Assembly: GCF_020215705.1 (NCBI RefSeq)
Contig: NZ_JAIWNB010000026.1
Span: 101,347 to 165,346, forward strand
Length of the DNA stretch: 64,000 bases
Reading direction: 5' to 3'
Source of the DNA: Nonomuraea aurantiaca
Lineage (GTDB): Bacteria > Actinomycetota > Actinomycetes > Streptosporangiales > Streptosporangiaceae
Part shown: positions 1-7,910 of the stretch, in pieces
How positions within the stretch are numbered: the first letter of the stretch is position 1
How the letters are laid out: every line of letters starts with the position of its first letter
Program-made: the position numbers and the translations under genes
Notes under the pieces: model-generated
The model's database searches: none
What the model was told of the DNA's origin: nothing
The model's input: only the letters and a program-made list of their open reading frames with translations

Positions 1-1
1 G

Positions 2-2167
2 CACCCGGTGCGGGCCATGCTGCTCGGGCTCCTGCGCAGCTACATGCTCGAGAACCCGCGCGCCATGTGCAAGCTCGTCGACGTCCAGGGCGACATGACC
101 GACGATCGGCTGGTCGCGGAGCTGCGCGGCCGGAAGCAATCCGAGATCGTCGCCCTGCGGGGGGATCGGCGTTGGGTCCCCGGCGAGCGGGAGTTCGTCC
201 TTGACGGTGCCGGCCCGGTCGAGCTGCGTCACAGGGGTGTCTACGTCATCACCGGCGGACTCGGTGGCCTCGGTCTGGCCGTGGCGCGTGGCCTGGCGGA
301 CACCGGCCGGCAACCACGGTTGCTGCTGCTGGGCCGCCATGCGGCGGGCGGGCACGACGCCGAGCTCGCCGAGATCCGGGCTCTCGGCGCCGAGTGCCGC
401 GTCGAGGCGTGCGACGTGACCGACGTGACCGCGCTGCGGCGGGTGATCGACCAGGCGGCGGACACCTTCGGGGCCATCAACGGGGTGTTCCACCTGGCCG
501 GCGTGGCGGGAGGGGGCATGCTCCAGTTCCGGACGCGGGAGCAGGTGTCGGAAACGCTCGCGCCGAAGGTCCACGGTACGTTGGCGCTGCTCGAGGTGCT
601 GCGGGACCGGGCGGACCTCGACTTCTTCGTGGCCTTCTCCAGCCGCGCGGCGCTCAGGGGCCTGGTGGGCGGCGCTGACTACGCGGCGGCGAACGCCTTC
701 CTCGATGCGGTGGTGCGCCCGCAGCCCTTGCCGGGCTGCGCCTCGATGACCATCAACTGGCCGTCCTGGGCCGAGGTCGGTATGGCCGCCCGCCAAGGGC
801 GGCCACCGCAAGCCAGACGCGCCGAATCGGGCACGGACGTGCGCTGGTGGTCGACCCCGCTGTCGGCCGACAACTATCCGATCCTGGACGAACACCGTAT
901 GGACGGCGTACCGGTACTACCGGGCACGGCCCAGGTCGACTTCGTCCTGCGTGCCTTCCACGAGACGATCGGCCGTCCGAACGGGCGGCCCGCGCAGCTG
1001 CGCCACATGGTCTTCCGGAAGCCGATCACCACCCCGGAGCCCGTGTCACTCCAGGTCGGCTTCGAACCGCACGAGGACGTCTGGCGATTCACCGTACGCT
1101 CCGCGCCGCTCTCCCCGGGCTCGTCCCCCTCCTCTGACCCACCCGTCCACACGACGGGTGAGATCGGGCTGGTGGACGCCAGGGCGGACACGGTGGACCT
1201 GGACGGGCTGCGCGCGTCGCTGCCCGAGCGCCGGGTACCCGTGAACGACGCGGACAACCGGCTGTTCACCATCGGTCCACGATGGCCGGAAGAGGAGATC
1301 TGGACCTCCGGGGAGGACGTCGGCACGAAGCTCGCCGTACTCACCTTTCCCGAAGCGTTCGACCATGAGCTCGACGAGCACGCGTTGCATCCCACCCTTC
1401 TGGACGCGGCGGTGTCACTGGCGCGGGATCCTGATCATGAGCCTCCGCACGCACCCTTCGCGTACCAGTCGATCCTGGTGCACCGGTCGATACCGGGCCT
1501 CGCGTACAGCCACATCCGCCGCCGCCCGAGCGGTTCGGACACGATCGTGGCGGACATCGACGTGCTGACGGCAGGCGGTGACGTCGCCGTCGAGGTCAGG
1601 GGCTTCACCATGCGCCGCGTCGACGAGTCCATGGTCGCCCCCGAGACCTCTCGTGAGGAGCGAGGCGCCGATGCCGGGCAGGACCCGTCGTCGCCCGACG
1701 ACGGGATCACGCCCGCGACCGGGGTCGGCATGCTGCTGCGCCTCCTGGGTCGGCCCGGCCACAGACAAGTGGCGATCACCATGGCGGGGGAAGACGCGGT
1801 CCTGAAACACTCCACCGAGAACCTGCCGGCCCACGCCAACGCCGACACGGTCGCCGACGCCGAGCAGCCGGGCGCGTCGGCCATGGCACCTGCGCGGCCC
1901 GGCTCACCCGGGCGGGTCTCGGGTGGAGCGCCAGCGGACGAGGCGTCGCTCGAGGCTCGGCTGATGGAGATGTGGTGCGCCGAATTCGGCGTGGAGTCGG
2001 TCCGCCCCGACGAGGACTTCTTCGAGCTGGGCGGCGACTCCTTCGCCGCGGTGGGTCTGGTGGAGGAGATCCGCAGGGCTTTCGACGTGGACGTCGGCAT
2101 CGCGGTGATCTTCGACCACCCGACGGTGGCCGAGCTGGCCGCCGAGTTGCAACGGCTGACCGAGTGA
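2..2167 (+). CDS. Type I polyketide synthase, C-terminal part (KR-DH-carrier), truncated by window edge
   Basis: The reading frame is open to the left edge, so only the last ~721 residues are visible. The order is a KR structural half, then a catalytic KR with the NADPH motif TGGLGGLG near visible residue 84 and a Ser...Tyr pair in SSRAAL/GADYAAANAF. A dehydratase hot-dog region follows with HxxxGxxxxP (HRMDGVPVLP, His ~298) and LHPTLLDAA for the Asp helix. After a low-complexity linker comes a carrier domain with the phosphopantetheine Ser (~680) in FFELGGDSF. The enzyme should ketoreduce and dehydrate a carrier-bound acyl chain in the cytoplasm. KR before DH is not the usual modular order (DH-KR-ACP), and GGDS looks like an NRPS peptidyl carrier rather than a PKS ACP. 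No thioesterase is fused; a separate type II thioesterase faces it 19 bp downstream. Upstream KS/AT domains are presumed, not seen. Confidence 0.9.
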   Translation, partial: HPVRAMLLGLLRSYMLENPRAMCKLVDVQGDMTDDRLVAELRGRKQSEIVALRGDRRWVPGEREFVLDGAGPVELRHRGVYVITGGLGGLGLAVARGLADTGRQPRLLLLGRHAAGGHDAELAEIRALGAECRVEACDVTDVTALRRVIDQAADTFGAINGVFHLAGVAGGGMLQFRTREQVSETLAPKVHGTLALLEVLRDRADLDFFVAFSSRAALRGLVGGADYAAANAFLDAVVRPQPLPGCASMTINWPSWAEVGMAARQGRPPQARRAESGTDVRWWSTPLSADNYPILDEHRMDGVPVLPGTAQVDFVLRAFHETIGRPNGRPAQLRHMVFRKPITTPEPVSLQVGFEPHEDVWRFTVRSAPLSPGSSPSSDPPVHTTGEIGLVDARADTVDLDGLRASLPERRVPVNDADNRLFTIGPRWPEEEIWTSGEDVGTKLAVLTFPEAFDHELDEHALHPTLLDAAVSLARDPDHEPPHAPFAYQSILVHRSIPGLAYSHIRRRPSGSDTIVADIDVLTAGGDVAVEVRGFTMRRVDESMVAPETSREERGADAGQDPSSPDDGITPATGVGMLLRLLGRPGHRQVAITMAGEDAVLKHSTENLPAHANADTVADAEQPGASAMAPARPGSPGRVSGGAPADEASLEARLMEMWCAEFGVESVRPDEDFFELGGDSFAAVGLVEEIRRAFDVDVGIAVIFDHPTVAELAAELQRLTE

Positions 2168-2186
2168 GGTCCCGGTCGGGTGCTAT

Positions 2187-2885
2187 TCAGCCACGGACCT
2201 TCTTGACCCATTCGTGAAGAGTCTCGGGGGGCAGTTGTTCGACGATCTGGTGGCCGCCGTCGATCATGTGGACCGATAGCCACTCCGTCGTGTACTGGCT
2301 CCAGTCATTGAGGCACTCGGTGTTCCAGGAGCTCGCATCAGACGTGGCGCCGACCGCGATTATCGGCGCGTTGAGCATCGGGCGCGGATCTGCCTCCAGA
2401 TAGCGATTGAGCAGCTGGTATTCGGACCGCCAAAGACGTGCGTACTCGGGAAGAGCCGCCGTGTCCCTGATGTGGGGCGGCGCCTCGAGCTCCTCGGCCA
2501 ATGCCCGGTCCGGCAGCTCCGCCAGCGGGGAGAGCGGCGTGCGATGCGGCGGGTACTGACACATGATGACCGTGCCGCGAAGCTGCCGCTCCAGGTGCTT
2601 GGCCGCCTCCAGGCAGACCAGACCCCCCATGCTGTGGCCCACCAGCACGACATCCGTGACACCGGAGTCCGCGACGAGGGCCGCGAGCACCGCGCCGCGC
2701 TCGTCAACGGAGGGCACATTCATCGGCTCGCTCCAGCTGGCCCGGCGGATGACAGGTTCCCGGCCCGGCTCGTTCCATCGCTCCACGAACTTCGTCCGGC
2801 CTCCCAGACCGGGAACGAAGATGACGGCCTGGTCACCATCGAGTGCCGGGCTGACAATGTAGCTCGCAGACTCCTGACCACCCAT
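2187..2885 (-). CDS. Type II thioesterase (alpha/beta hydrolase)
   Basis: A 232-residue alpha/beta hydrolase with the nucleophile elbow GHSMGG and a C-terminal GGHQ that supplies the His. The central stretch (PPHRTPLSPLAELPD, then an Ala/Glu lid) matches the lid of editing thioesterases of PKS/NRPS clusters. These hydrolyse stalled or mis-primed acyl groups from carrier domains, which fits its position next to a PKS. The frame runs 28 codons further upstream, but the ATG at 2885 is preceded by AGGAG eight bases away, so that start is chosen. It is convergent with the PKS, so it is not in the same transcript; the AT-rich 140-bp gap to the next gene should hold its promoter. A generic esterase is possible but less likely. 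Confidence 0.8.
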   Translation of the reverse strand: MGGQESASYIVSPALDGDQAVIFVPGLGGRTKFVERWNEPGREPVIRRASWSEPMNVPSVDERGAVLAALVADSGVTDVVLVGHSMGGLVCLEAAKHLERQLRGTVIMCQYPPHRTPLSPLAELPDRALAEELEAPPHIRDTAALPEYARLWRSEYQLLNRYLEADPRPMLNAPIIAVGATSDASSWNTECLNDWSQYTTEWLSVHMIDGGHQIVEQLPPETLHEWVKKVRG

Positions 2886-3027
2886 TTCATTTGCTCCTAT
2901 TGACAATTGACGAAGTGCGAGGATCCGCCTAACTACCCCACTCCCGACAGTCTCCATATACAGCGACACTCACTGCCAGAGGCAAATTTTCCGAGAATAC
3001 TGGTTCATTTCAGTAGATCATGGCAAA

Positions 3028-3759
3028 GTGTGGCAGGTGTCCACGCTGCTGGCTGCCGCCGTGATTATCCTGATCGCTTCAACAGTGCACGCGGTGACCG
3101 GATTCGGGTACGCCCTCGTCGCCACTCCGCTCCTGGCCCTCACGGTCGACCCGCACACAGCAGTGGTCGCCACCACGATGTCCGCCCTGGCCATGACCGT
3201 CACGATCGCCGTGCGTCAGCGCCACCACGCCGAGTGGAGGGTGGCCATGATCGCCATGGCCGGCATTGTGCTGGGCATGCCACTCGGCCTCTGGGTGTAC
3301 GGAGTGACGTCTGAGCGGGTGCTCACGGCGCTCATCGGGGTCGGCGTCCTGGGCTGCACCGTGATGGTGTGGCGGCGGGTGAAGGTGCCGGGGAATGTTC
3401 CCGTCCTGGTGGGAGTCGGCTTCATCTCCGGCGCGCTCTCCACCTCGACCGGCACCAACGGGCCGCCGATGGTCGCCGCCTTCCAGGGCATGGGGTATGA
3501 CCCCACCAAGTTCCGCGCCACCCTCTCGGTGGTGTTCGCCGGCACCAGCGTGCTCAGCCTGGTCGGATTCGCCGTAGCCGGTGAGGTGAACACCCAGTCG
3601 ATCTGGATCGGGGTGGTGGGCCTGCCGATCGTGCAGCTGGGGTGGTTCGCCGGCAACGCGGTCTTCCGCCGCATCGATCCGGAACGCTTCCGCAAGGTGG
3701 TGCTGGCGGCCCTCATCGTCAGCGCGGTAGTAACCCTCTCCGCCGCCCTCAACGGCTAG
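3028..3759 (+). CDS. TSUP family (TauE/SafE) membrane permease
   Basis: A 243-residue, very hydrophobic protein with about seven to eight membrane segments arranged as two similar halves. Each half carries a family-like loop motif, HAVTGFGYALVATPLL near residue 20 and STSTGTNGPPMVAAFQGMG near residue 135. This is the pattern of TSUP (sulfite exporter TauE/SafE) permeases, which move sulfite, sulfoacetate or other small organic anions across the cytoplasmic membrane. The substrate cannot be read from sequence. The start taken is GTG at 3028; a second GTG lies nine bases downstream and no clear ribosome site separates them. It is divergent from the thioesterase gene. Its 3' end faces the repeat copy at 3785-3908. 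Confidence 0.8.
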   Translation: MWQVSTLLAAAVIILIASTVHAVTGFGYALVATPLLALTVDPHTAVVATTMSALAMTVTIAVRQRHHAEWRVAMIAMAGIVLGMPLGLWVYGVTSERVLTALIGVGVLGCTVMVWRRVKVPGNVPVLVGVGFISGALSTSTGTNGPPMVAAFQGMGYDPTKFRATLSVVFAGTSVLSLVGFAVAGEVNTQSIWIGVVGLPIVQLGWFAGNAVFRRIDPERFRKVVLAALIVSAVVTLSAALNG

Positions 3760-3784
3760 CGTTCGGCCTTACCGCTTTTACGGC

Positions 3785-3908
3785 TCTTTTACGGCAAGCA
3801 CGGTGAGCCCCACCCGCCGCACGGGGTCGGCCTCTGTCCAGGGAAACGCTCCTCCGGTGGAGGTGGTCGGCCGCCGTGACGAGACGGTGAGACCGCCCGC
3901 GTGGACTT
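3785..3908 (-). repeat. Intergenic 124-bp repeat, copy A (inverted relative to copy B)
   Basis: Read on the minus strand this matches 4565-4688 over the same 124 bases with about 10 mismatches (~92% by eye). Landmarks in order are GTCTCACCGTCTCGTCACGG, the small hairpin CTCCACCGGAGGAG, CCTGGACAGAG, a GC-rich possible hairpin and a terminal TGCCGTAAAAGA. The terminal GCCGTAAAAG is repeated once more just outside. It lies between the convergent TSUP and tatB genes. Confidence 0.85.
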
Positions 3909-4104
3909 CCCAGCCAGCTGACTTCCGGGCGACCTGGAGGTAACTCCCCGCTCAGCCATCTTCTGAGCCGTAGGGAGGCAGTCTCGGCTCAGGCGGCGCG
4001 GTGCCAGGAGGTGGCTCCTCGACTCTGGCGGCTTCCACGCCGCAGGGAGGCGGCTCCTTGGCTCTCCCTGGCTCCAGACGACTCCCGCCTCGCGGAGAGG
4101 CGGC
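3909..4104. repeat. Degenerate tandem copies of the tatB 3' end
   Basis: The non-coding stretch downstream of tatB contains three to five decayed copies of the last ~30 bases of tatB. Read on the minus strand, the gene end GAGCTGCCTCCCTACGACG recurs as GAGCCGCCTCTCCGCGAGG, GAGCCGCCTCCCTGCGGCG, GAGCCACCTCCTGGCACCG and ACTGCCTCCCTACGGCTC, often followed by GGAAG or GAAG. Spacing is irregular, about 30-50 bases. No gene is supported here. Confidence 0.6.
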
Positions 4105-4461
4105 TCAGGTCGCTTCCGCGTCGTAGGGAGGCAGCTCGCCATAGCCCAGCTCGTCGACCGGCTCAGGATCGTAAGAGGTGGTGACGGATTCCAACTGCTG
4201 GGGCTTGGTCGTCCAGTCGTCCTCGTCCTCCAGCAGGTGCTTGCGGACGAAGTTCTTGGGGTTGAGGTCGCTGGGGTCGAAGTTGGAGAACTCCGGGCCC
4301 AGGCCCGCCCGCAGGTCGTCGCGCGCGCTGTTGGCCATCCGGCGCAGGTTGCGCAGCGTCTTACCGGCCTGCGAGGCCGCCTGAGGCAGCTTGTCGGGAC
4401 CGAAGACGAGCAGCGCGATGACGACCAGCGCGCAGATCTCCATCCACCCGAGTCCGAACAC
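4105..4461 (-). CDS. tatB: Sec-independent protein translocase subunit TatB
   Basis: A 118-residue protein with an N-terminal membrane helix (residues ~5-22, ICALVVIALLVFGPDKLP) containing the FGPDKLP hinge of Tat A/B proteins, then an amphipathic helix (ASQAGKTLRNLRRMANSARDDL) and an acidic, disordered tail. TatB with TatC forms the receptor for twin-arginine signal peptides at the cytoplasmic membrane. The MFGLGW start, the long tail and the location downstream of sigE-rseA-htrA favour TatB over TatA. In mycobacteria the same four genes are adjacent (from memory). The gene is separated from htrA by 354 bases carrying repeat copies B and C, so co-transcription with htrA is uncertain. Confidence 0.9.
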   Translation of the reverse strand: MFGLGWMEICALVVIALLVFGPDKLPQAASQAGKTLRNLRRMANSARDDLRAGLGPEFSNFDPSDLNPKNFVRKHLLEDEDDWTTKPQQLESVTTSYDPEPVDELGYGELPPYDAEAT

Positions 4462-4564
4462 CGTTTGCTCCTACCGCAGTCCAACCAAACCGGGGGCAAC
4501 CCGACTCCTCAAGACTAAGGCCAAACGACCCCGGCCAGGCCGCCAGCCCCCATCTCGGTTCAGC

Positions 4565-4688
4565 AAGTCCACGCGGGCGGTCTCACCGTCTCGTCACGGC
4601 GCTCGGCCACCTCCACCGGAGGAGCGTCCCCCTGGACAGAGCCCAACCCCGGACGGCGGTTGGGGCTCACCGTGCTTGCCGTAAAAGA
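4565..4688 (+). repeat. Intergenic 124-bp repeat, copy B
   Basis: This is the plus-strand partner of copy A, with the same length and ~92% identity, so A and B form a long inverted repeat around tatB. It lies in the 354-bp gap between tatB and htrA. The right end is again TTGCCGTAAAAGA. No open reading frame of note is inside. Confidence 0.85.
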
Positions 4689-4705
4689 TAGAAAACGCCT
4701 TAAAG

Positions 4706-4811
4706 CCGTCTCGTCACGGCGGCCGACCCGCCCTCGCAGGAGGAGGGCCCCGCGTCGCCGGAGGAGCGCCCCCTGGACAGGCAGAGGCGCACCCCGCACG
4801 GCGGTTGGGGA
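4706..4811 (+). repeat. Intergenic repeat, diverged and 3'-truncated copy C
   Basis: It starts with CCGTCTCGTCACGGCGGCCG as in copies A and B, keeps GGAGGAGCG, CCCTGGACAG and GCACGGCGGTTGGGG, and has an internal insertion around 4738-4760. It ends five bases before the htrA stop codon and lacks the terminal TGCCGTAAAAGA block. Confidence 0.7.
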
Positions 4812-4815
4812 GGGA

Positions 4816-6375
4816 TCAGGACGGCGTCGGAGTCGGCCCGTCGTCCGCGGTAACGGTCAGGGTGGCGGTGCGGTCTTGGCCGGCGCGCTGGTATTTGATG
4901 GTGATCTTGGATCCGGGACTCTTGCTGCGGATCAGGGCGATCAGCTCGTTGCCGTCCTGCAGCATCAGCCCGTCGATCTCCATGATCACGTCGCCCGCCT
5001 TGAGGCCCGCCTTGGCGGCGGGGCCGCCCGCGTCGACCGGCTGCCGACCCTCCGTCGGGCCCGAGGCGATGCGTACGCCCTGCCCCTTGTAGTCCTTGTC
5101 GAGGACGATGCCGATCTTCGGGCGCTTGGCCTTGCCGGTCGTGATGATCTCCTCGGCGACGCGGCGCGCCTGGTTGACCGGGATGGCGAAGCCCAGGCCG
5201 ATGCTGCCGCCCTGGCTGCTCATCGAGCGGCTCAGGGTGGCGATCGCGGAGTTGACGCCCACGACCTCGCCCTTGCCGTTGACCAGCGGACCGCCCGAGT
5301 TGCCGGGGTTGATGGCGGCGTCGGTCTGGATCGCGCTGATATAGGCGGGCTCCTCCGTGCTGGTGCCGCTCTCGTCGCCCGCGATGACCGGGCGGTTCAG
5401 GGAGCTGACGATGCCGGTGGTCACCGTGCCGGTGAGGCCGAGCGGGGAGCCAATCGCGATGACCGGGTCGCCCACGACCACCTGGTCGGAGTTGCCGAGG
5501 GTGATCTCGGGCGTGCCGAACGTCTCCTCCGGCTTGACCACGGCCAGGTCGGAGCCCGGGTCACGGCCGACGATGCGGCCCTTCGTGGTCTTGCGGTTGT
5601 TGAACATGATCTGGATGTCGCCGCCCTTGGCGGCCGGGGCGACCACGTGGTTGTTGGTGACCACGTAGCCGTCCTTGATCAGGAAGCCGGAGCCCGACAC
5701 GCCCTCGGCGCTGTTGGCGTTGACCTCCAGCGAGACCACGCTGGAGCGGGCGCGGGCGGCCACGCCGGCGACGGAGTCGGGGGCCCGGTTCGTGGCGCCG
5801 CTCGGGATGGGGCCGAGGCTGTAGGAAGGGTCGGTGCCGCTGCTGCTCGACCTGGTCAGCAGGTAGGTGCCGACGCTGCCCAGTCCCGAGGCGACCAGGG
5901 CGATGACCACGGCCAGGACGATCAGGACGCCCGTGCCGGGACCGCGCCTGGGAGCGGGTGCCGGTGCCAGGCCGCCGGGCGGTGGCGCCCAGCCCGCGCC
6001 CATGCCGAGCGCGTTGGGCGGCGGGGGCGGGCGCTTGTCGCCGCCGCCGAAGGGCGGCGGGCCAGCCGAGTTGCCGAAGAACGGGCTCTCGTAGGTGCGG
6101 GTGCTGTTGGCCGGCGGTGGTTCCTCGGCCGGTGCCTGGCCCGAGGCCGGAGCCGCGTAGGAGGCCGGAGCCGGGTAGGAGGGGCTGCCGTAGGACGCGG
6201 TGTCTCCGGGACGGCCCGACGGGTCACCCCACCGGCCGCTCTCGAAGGAGGCCGTCTCGGACCGCCATCCAGACTGTTCGGCCTGGTCGTCGGCCGGCAG
6301 GAACTCCGGCCGCCCCTGTGGCTCAGGGAAGTCCGACGGCATGCGTCCTTCTGGTGGGCGCGTCTCGTCGGTCAT
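4816..6375 (-). CDS. htrA: HtrA/DegP-like membrane-anchored serine protease with PDZ domain
   Basis: A 519-residue trypsin-like protease with a ~150-residue Pro/Gly/Ala-rich cytoplasmic N-terminus and one membrane helix (~152-176, VLIVLAVVIALVASGLGSVG). The extracytoplasmic protease domain has a readable triad: His243 in TNNHVV, Asp276 in GSDLAV and Ser360 in GNSGGPL. A C-terminal PDZ domain (~415-510) includes AGLKAGDVIMEIDG. Such proteins degrade or refold damaged proteins outside the membrane. The gene follows sigE-rseA, the arrangement in which the ECF factor controls envelope quality control. A GGGAAT-N19-GTT element upstream fits ECF control. The start ATG at 6375 has GGAGTGGTGAG a few bases upstream on the coding strand. 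Confidence 0.92.
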   Translation of the reverse strand: MTDETRPPEGRMPSDFPEPQGRPEFLPADDQAEQSGWRSETASFESGRWGDPSGRPGDTASYGSPSYPAPASYAAPASGQAPAEEPPPANSTRTYESPFFGNSAGPPPFGGGDKRPPPPPNALGMGAGWAPPPGGLAPAPAPRRGPGTGVLIVLAVVIALVASGLGSVGTYLLTRSSSSGTDPSYSLGPIPSGATNRAPDSVAGVAARARSSVVSLEVNANSAEGVSGSGFLIKDGYVVTNNHVVAPAAKGGDIQIMFNNRKTTKGRIVGRDPGSDLAVVKPEETFGTPEITLGNSDQVVVGDPVIAIGSPLGLTGTVTTGIVSSLNRPVIAGDESGTSTEEPAYISAIQTDAAINPGNSGGPLVNGKGEVVGVNSAIATLSRSMSSQGGSIGLGFAIPVNQARRVAEEIITTGKAKRPKIGIVLDKDYKGQGVRIASGPTEGRQPVDAGGPAAKAGLKAGDVIMEIDGLMLQDGNELIALIRSKSPGSKITIKYQRAGQDRTATLTVTADDGPTPTPS

Positions 6376-6461
6376 CTAGATCTCACCACTCCTTGCCTCG
6401 GACACCGCAATCCTGGCGTGAACGGCATACGAGAGTCGTAAAGCAATTGTCAGGCAATGAG

Positions 6462-6491
6462 CCAACATATGTGGACACCTGACAGATTCCC
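6462..6491 (-). promoter_or_regulatory. Candidate ECF-sigma promoter upstream of htrA
   Basis: On the minus strand GGGAAT (6491-6486) is followed after 19 bases by GTTGG (6466-6462). This resembles ECF promoters of the GGAA(T/C)-N17/19-GTT type and lies ~85 bases before the htrA start. A short palindrome ACATATGT overlaps the -10 side, and TGTCAGG/CCTGACA arms lie around it. Confidence 0.4.
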
Positions 6492-6569
6492 GAACTCAAA
6501 TCGTATGCCCCTGACACCGTCGACTACGCCACTCGAGTATCCCAGGCATTCCTGAGAGTGGGCGTGAGA

Positions 6570-7106
6570 TCAGGGCGTGGCGGTGGGCAGACTAGCGGTC
6601 GGCGATGAGGTGGGCGTGTGCCGCGCCTGCTCGAACAGCTCGACCGGCGGCGCCTGGGCGCCCTGACCGACCCCCGAGACGGCGAAGAAGGTGCCGAGGG
6701 CGACGGCCGCGGAGACCACGCCGACCGCCACGTACGCGCCGCGCCGCCTACCCCCGCGGCCAGGGCCCGAACCGCCACCAGTCGCGTCCCTGCGCGGGCG
6801 GTTGTCCAGCGGAGCGATGCTGTGCGGCCCAGGGATGGGCACTCCGCCGAACGTCCGGGTAGGGAAAGGCCGCTCCCTGGGGGGCAACGGGCCACCGGGC
6901 TCGGACATCCGCAGCAACGACATGGTGAGATCGGCCGGCATCGCCGGGCCGTCGAGCGAGCGCAGGCGCGACTTCAGCGCCCGCATCGACTCGACCTCCC
7001 GCCTGCAGTCGCCACAGAAGGTCAGATGGGCTAGAGCGCGGTCGCGTTCGGTGTGATTCAACTCACCGTCCACGAGCGCGGAAACGCGTTCTCCAAGATG
7101 CGACAT
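6570..7106 (-). CDS. rseA: Zinc-binding anti-sigma factor of the SigE locus (RseA-like)
   Basis: A 178-residue protein with an N-terminal anti-sigma domain containing HLTFCGDC, the HxxxCxxC signature of zinc-associated anti-sigma factors. A Pro/Gly/Arg-rich linker and one predicted membrane helix (~118-142, GAYVAVGVVSAAVALGTFFAV) follow. It should hold the adjacent ECF factor inactive and release it on envelope or redox stress. The sigma stop TGA and this ATG are one base apart, which implies translational coupling. The frame is open far upstream inside sigE, but MSHLGERVSALVDGEL is the natural start. The mycobacterial SigE anti-sigma lacks a clear membrane helix as I recall, so the anchor is worth noting. 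Confidence 0.85.
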   Translation of the reverse strand: MSHLGERVSALVDGELNHTERDRALAHLTFCGDCRREVESMRALKSRLRSLDGPAMPADLTMSLLRMSEPGGPLPPRERPFPTRTFGGVPIPGPHSIAPLDNRPRRDATGGGSGPGRGGRRRGAYVAVGVVSAAVALGTFFAVSGVGQGAQAPPVELFEQARHTPTSSPTASLPTATP

Positions 7107-7107
7107 A

Positions 7108-7713
7108 TCAGACTTCCTCCCCACGGGTCCCCGACGGGAATGATGGCGGGGGGAGTTGGGAATTACGGGGGGCCCGGTGATCGAGCGCCTCCCGCAACTG
7201 CGCCCGGCCACGGTGAATACGGCTTCGGACCGTACCCAGCTTGACGCCGAGCGTGGCCGCGATCTCCTCGTACGACAGACCTTCGATGTCACACAGCACG
7301 ATCGCGGCCCGGAACTCCGGTGCGAGCGCGTCGAGCGCGGCCTGGATGTCCGGCTCAAGGTGCGCGTCGTCGAACGCCTGCGCCGGTGACGGCTCGCGCC
7401 CGCGCAGCCGTTCGGCCGCGTCGTCGGCGAGTCCTTCGAACCGGATGCGCTGCTTGCGCCGCGCCATGTCGAGGAACAGGTTCGTCGTGATCCGGTGCAG
7501 CCAGCCCTCGAACGTTCCGGGGGTGTAACTCGACAGGGACCTGAAGACCCGCACGAAGACCTCTTGGGTGAGATCTTCGGCATCGTGGACATTGCCCGTC
7601 AGGCGATACGCCAGCCGGTATACACGTGCGGAATGAGTCCGCACCACTTCCTCCCAGGTGGGAGGCGTCCAGTCAGACACGGGAGTATCGGCCTGGTGGT
7701 CACTTTCGTCCAC
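7108..7713 (-). CDS. sigE: ECF RNA polymerase sigma factor, SigE-like
   Basis: A group 4 sigma factor of ~201 residues. Region 2 is readable as VYRLAYRLTGNVHDAEDLTQEVFVRVFRSL and region 4 as YEEIAATLGVKLGTVRSRIHRGRAQLREAL. It directs RNA polymerase to envelope-stress promoters. GTG at 7713 is chosen because GAGGAG lies five bases upstream; in-frame ATGs at 7728 and 7749 lack a comparable site but cannot be excluded. It overlaps nothing and is followed after one base by its anti-sigma gene, then htrA and tatB, with a divergent O-methyltransferase. I recall the same five-gene neighbourhood for mycobacterial sigE. Confidence 0.9.
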   Translation of the reverse strand: MDESDHQADTPVSDWTPPTWEEVVRTHSARVYRLAYRLTGNVHDAEDLTQEVFVRVFRSLSSYTPGTFEGWLHRITTNLFLDMARRKQRIRFEGLADDAAERLRGREPSPAQAFDDAHLEPDIQAALDALAPEFRAAIVLCDIEGLSYEEIAATLGVKLGTVRSRIHRGRAQLREALDHRAPRNSQLPPPSFPSGTRGEEV

Positions 7714-7816
7714 CAGAACTCCTCTCATTGGGACCACCGCTACCGCCATAGTGCCTGGTTTCGTCCCTTCGTGCGTACTGCCTGCCTTCCGGACCGGCAA
7801 AGCCCGTTTAAACCTG

Positions 7817-7844
7817 CAACGCCTCACGGTCGTCTTGAGTTCCC
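7817..7844 (-). promoter_or_regulatory. Candidate autoregulated ECF promoter of sigE
   Basis: Minus strand GGGAAC (7844-7839) and CGTTG (7821-7817) are separated by 17 bases, close to the GGAAC...CGTT pattern reported for SigE-type factors. It sits ~105 bases before the chosen sigE start, in the 197-bp gap to the divergent methyltransferase. Confidence 0.45.
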
Positions 7845-7910
7845 GTCCCGGCGTGTCTCCCCTAGGCTGCGATCGGTGACCAATCGCACGAAAGTGGGGG
7901 GAGGAGGCCG

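Noticed and set aside
4660..6441. A 593-codon plus-strand frame opposite htrA
   Set aside because: The minus strand encodes a complete protease triad; the plus frame is Gly/Arg/Ala-rich with no recognisable domain.
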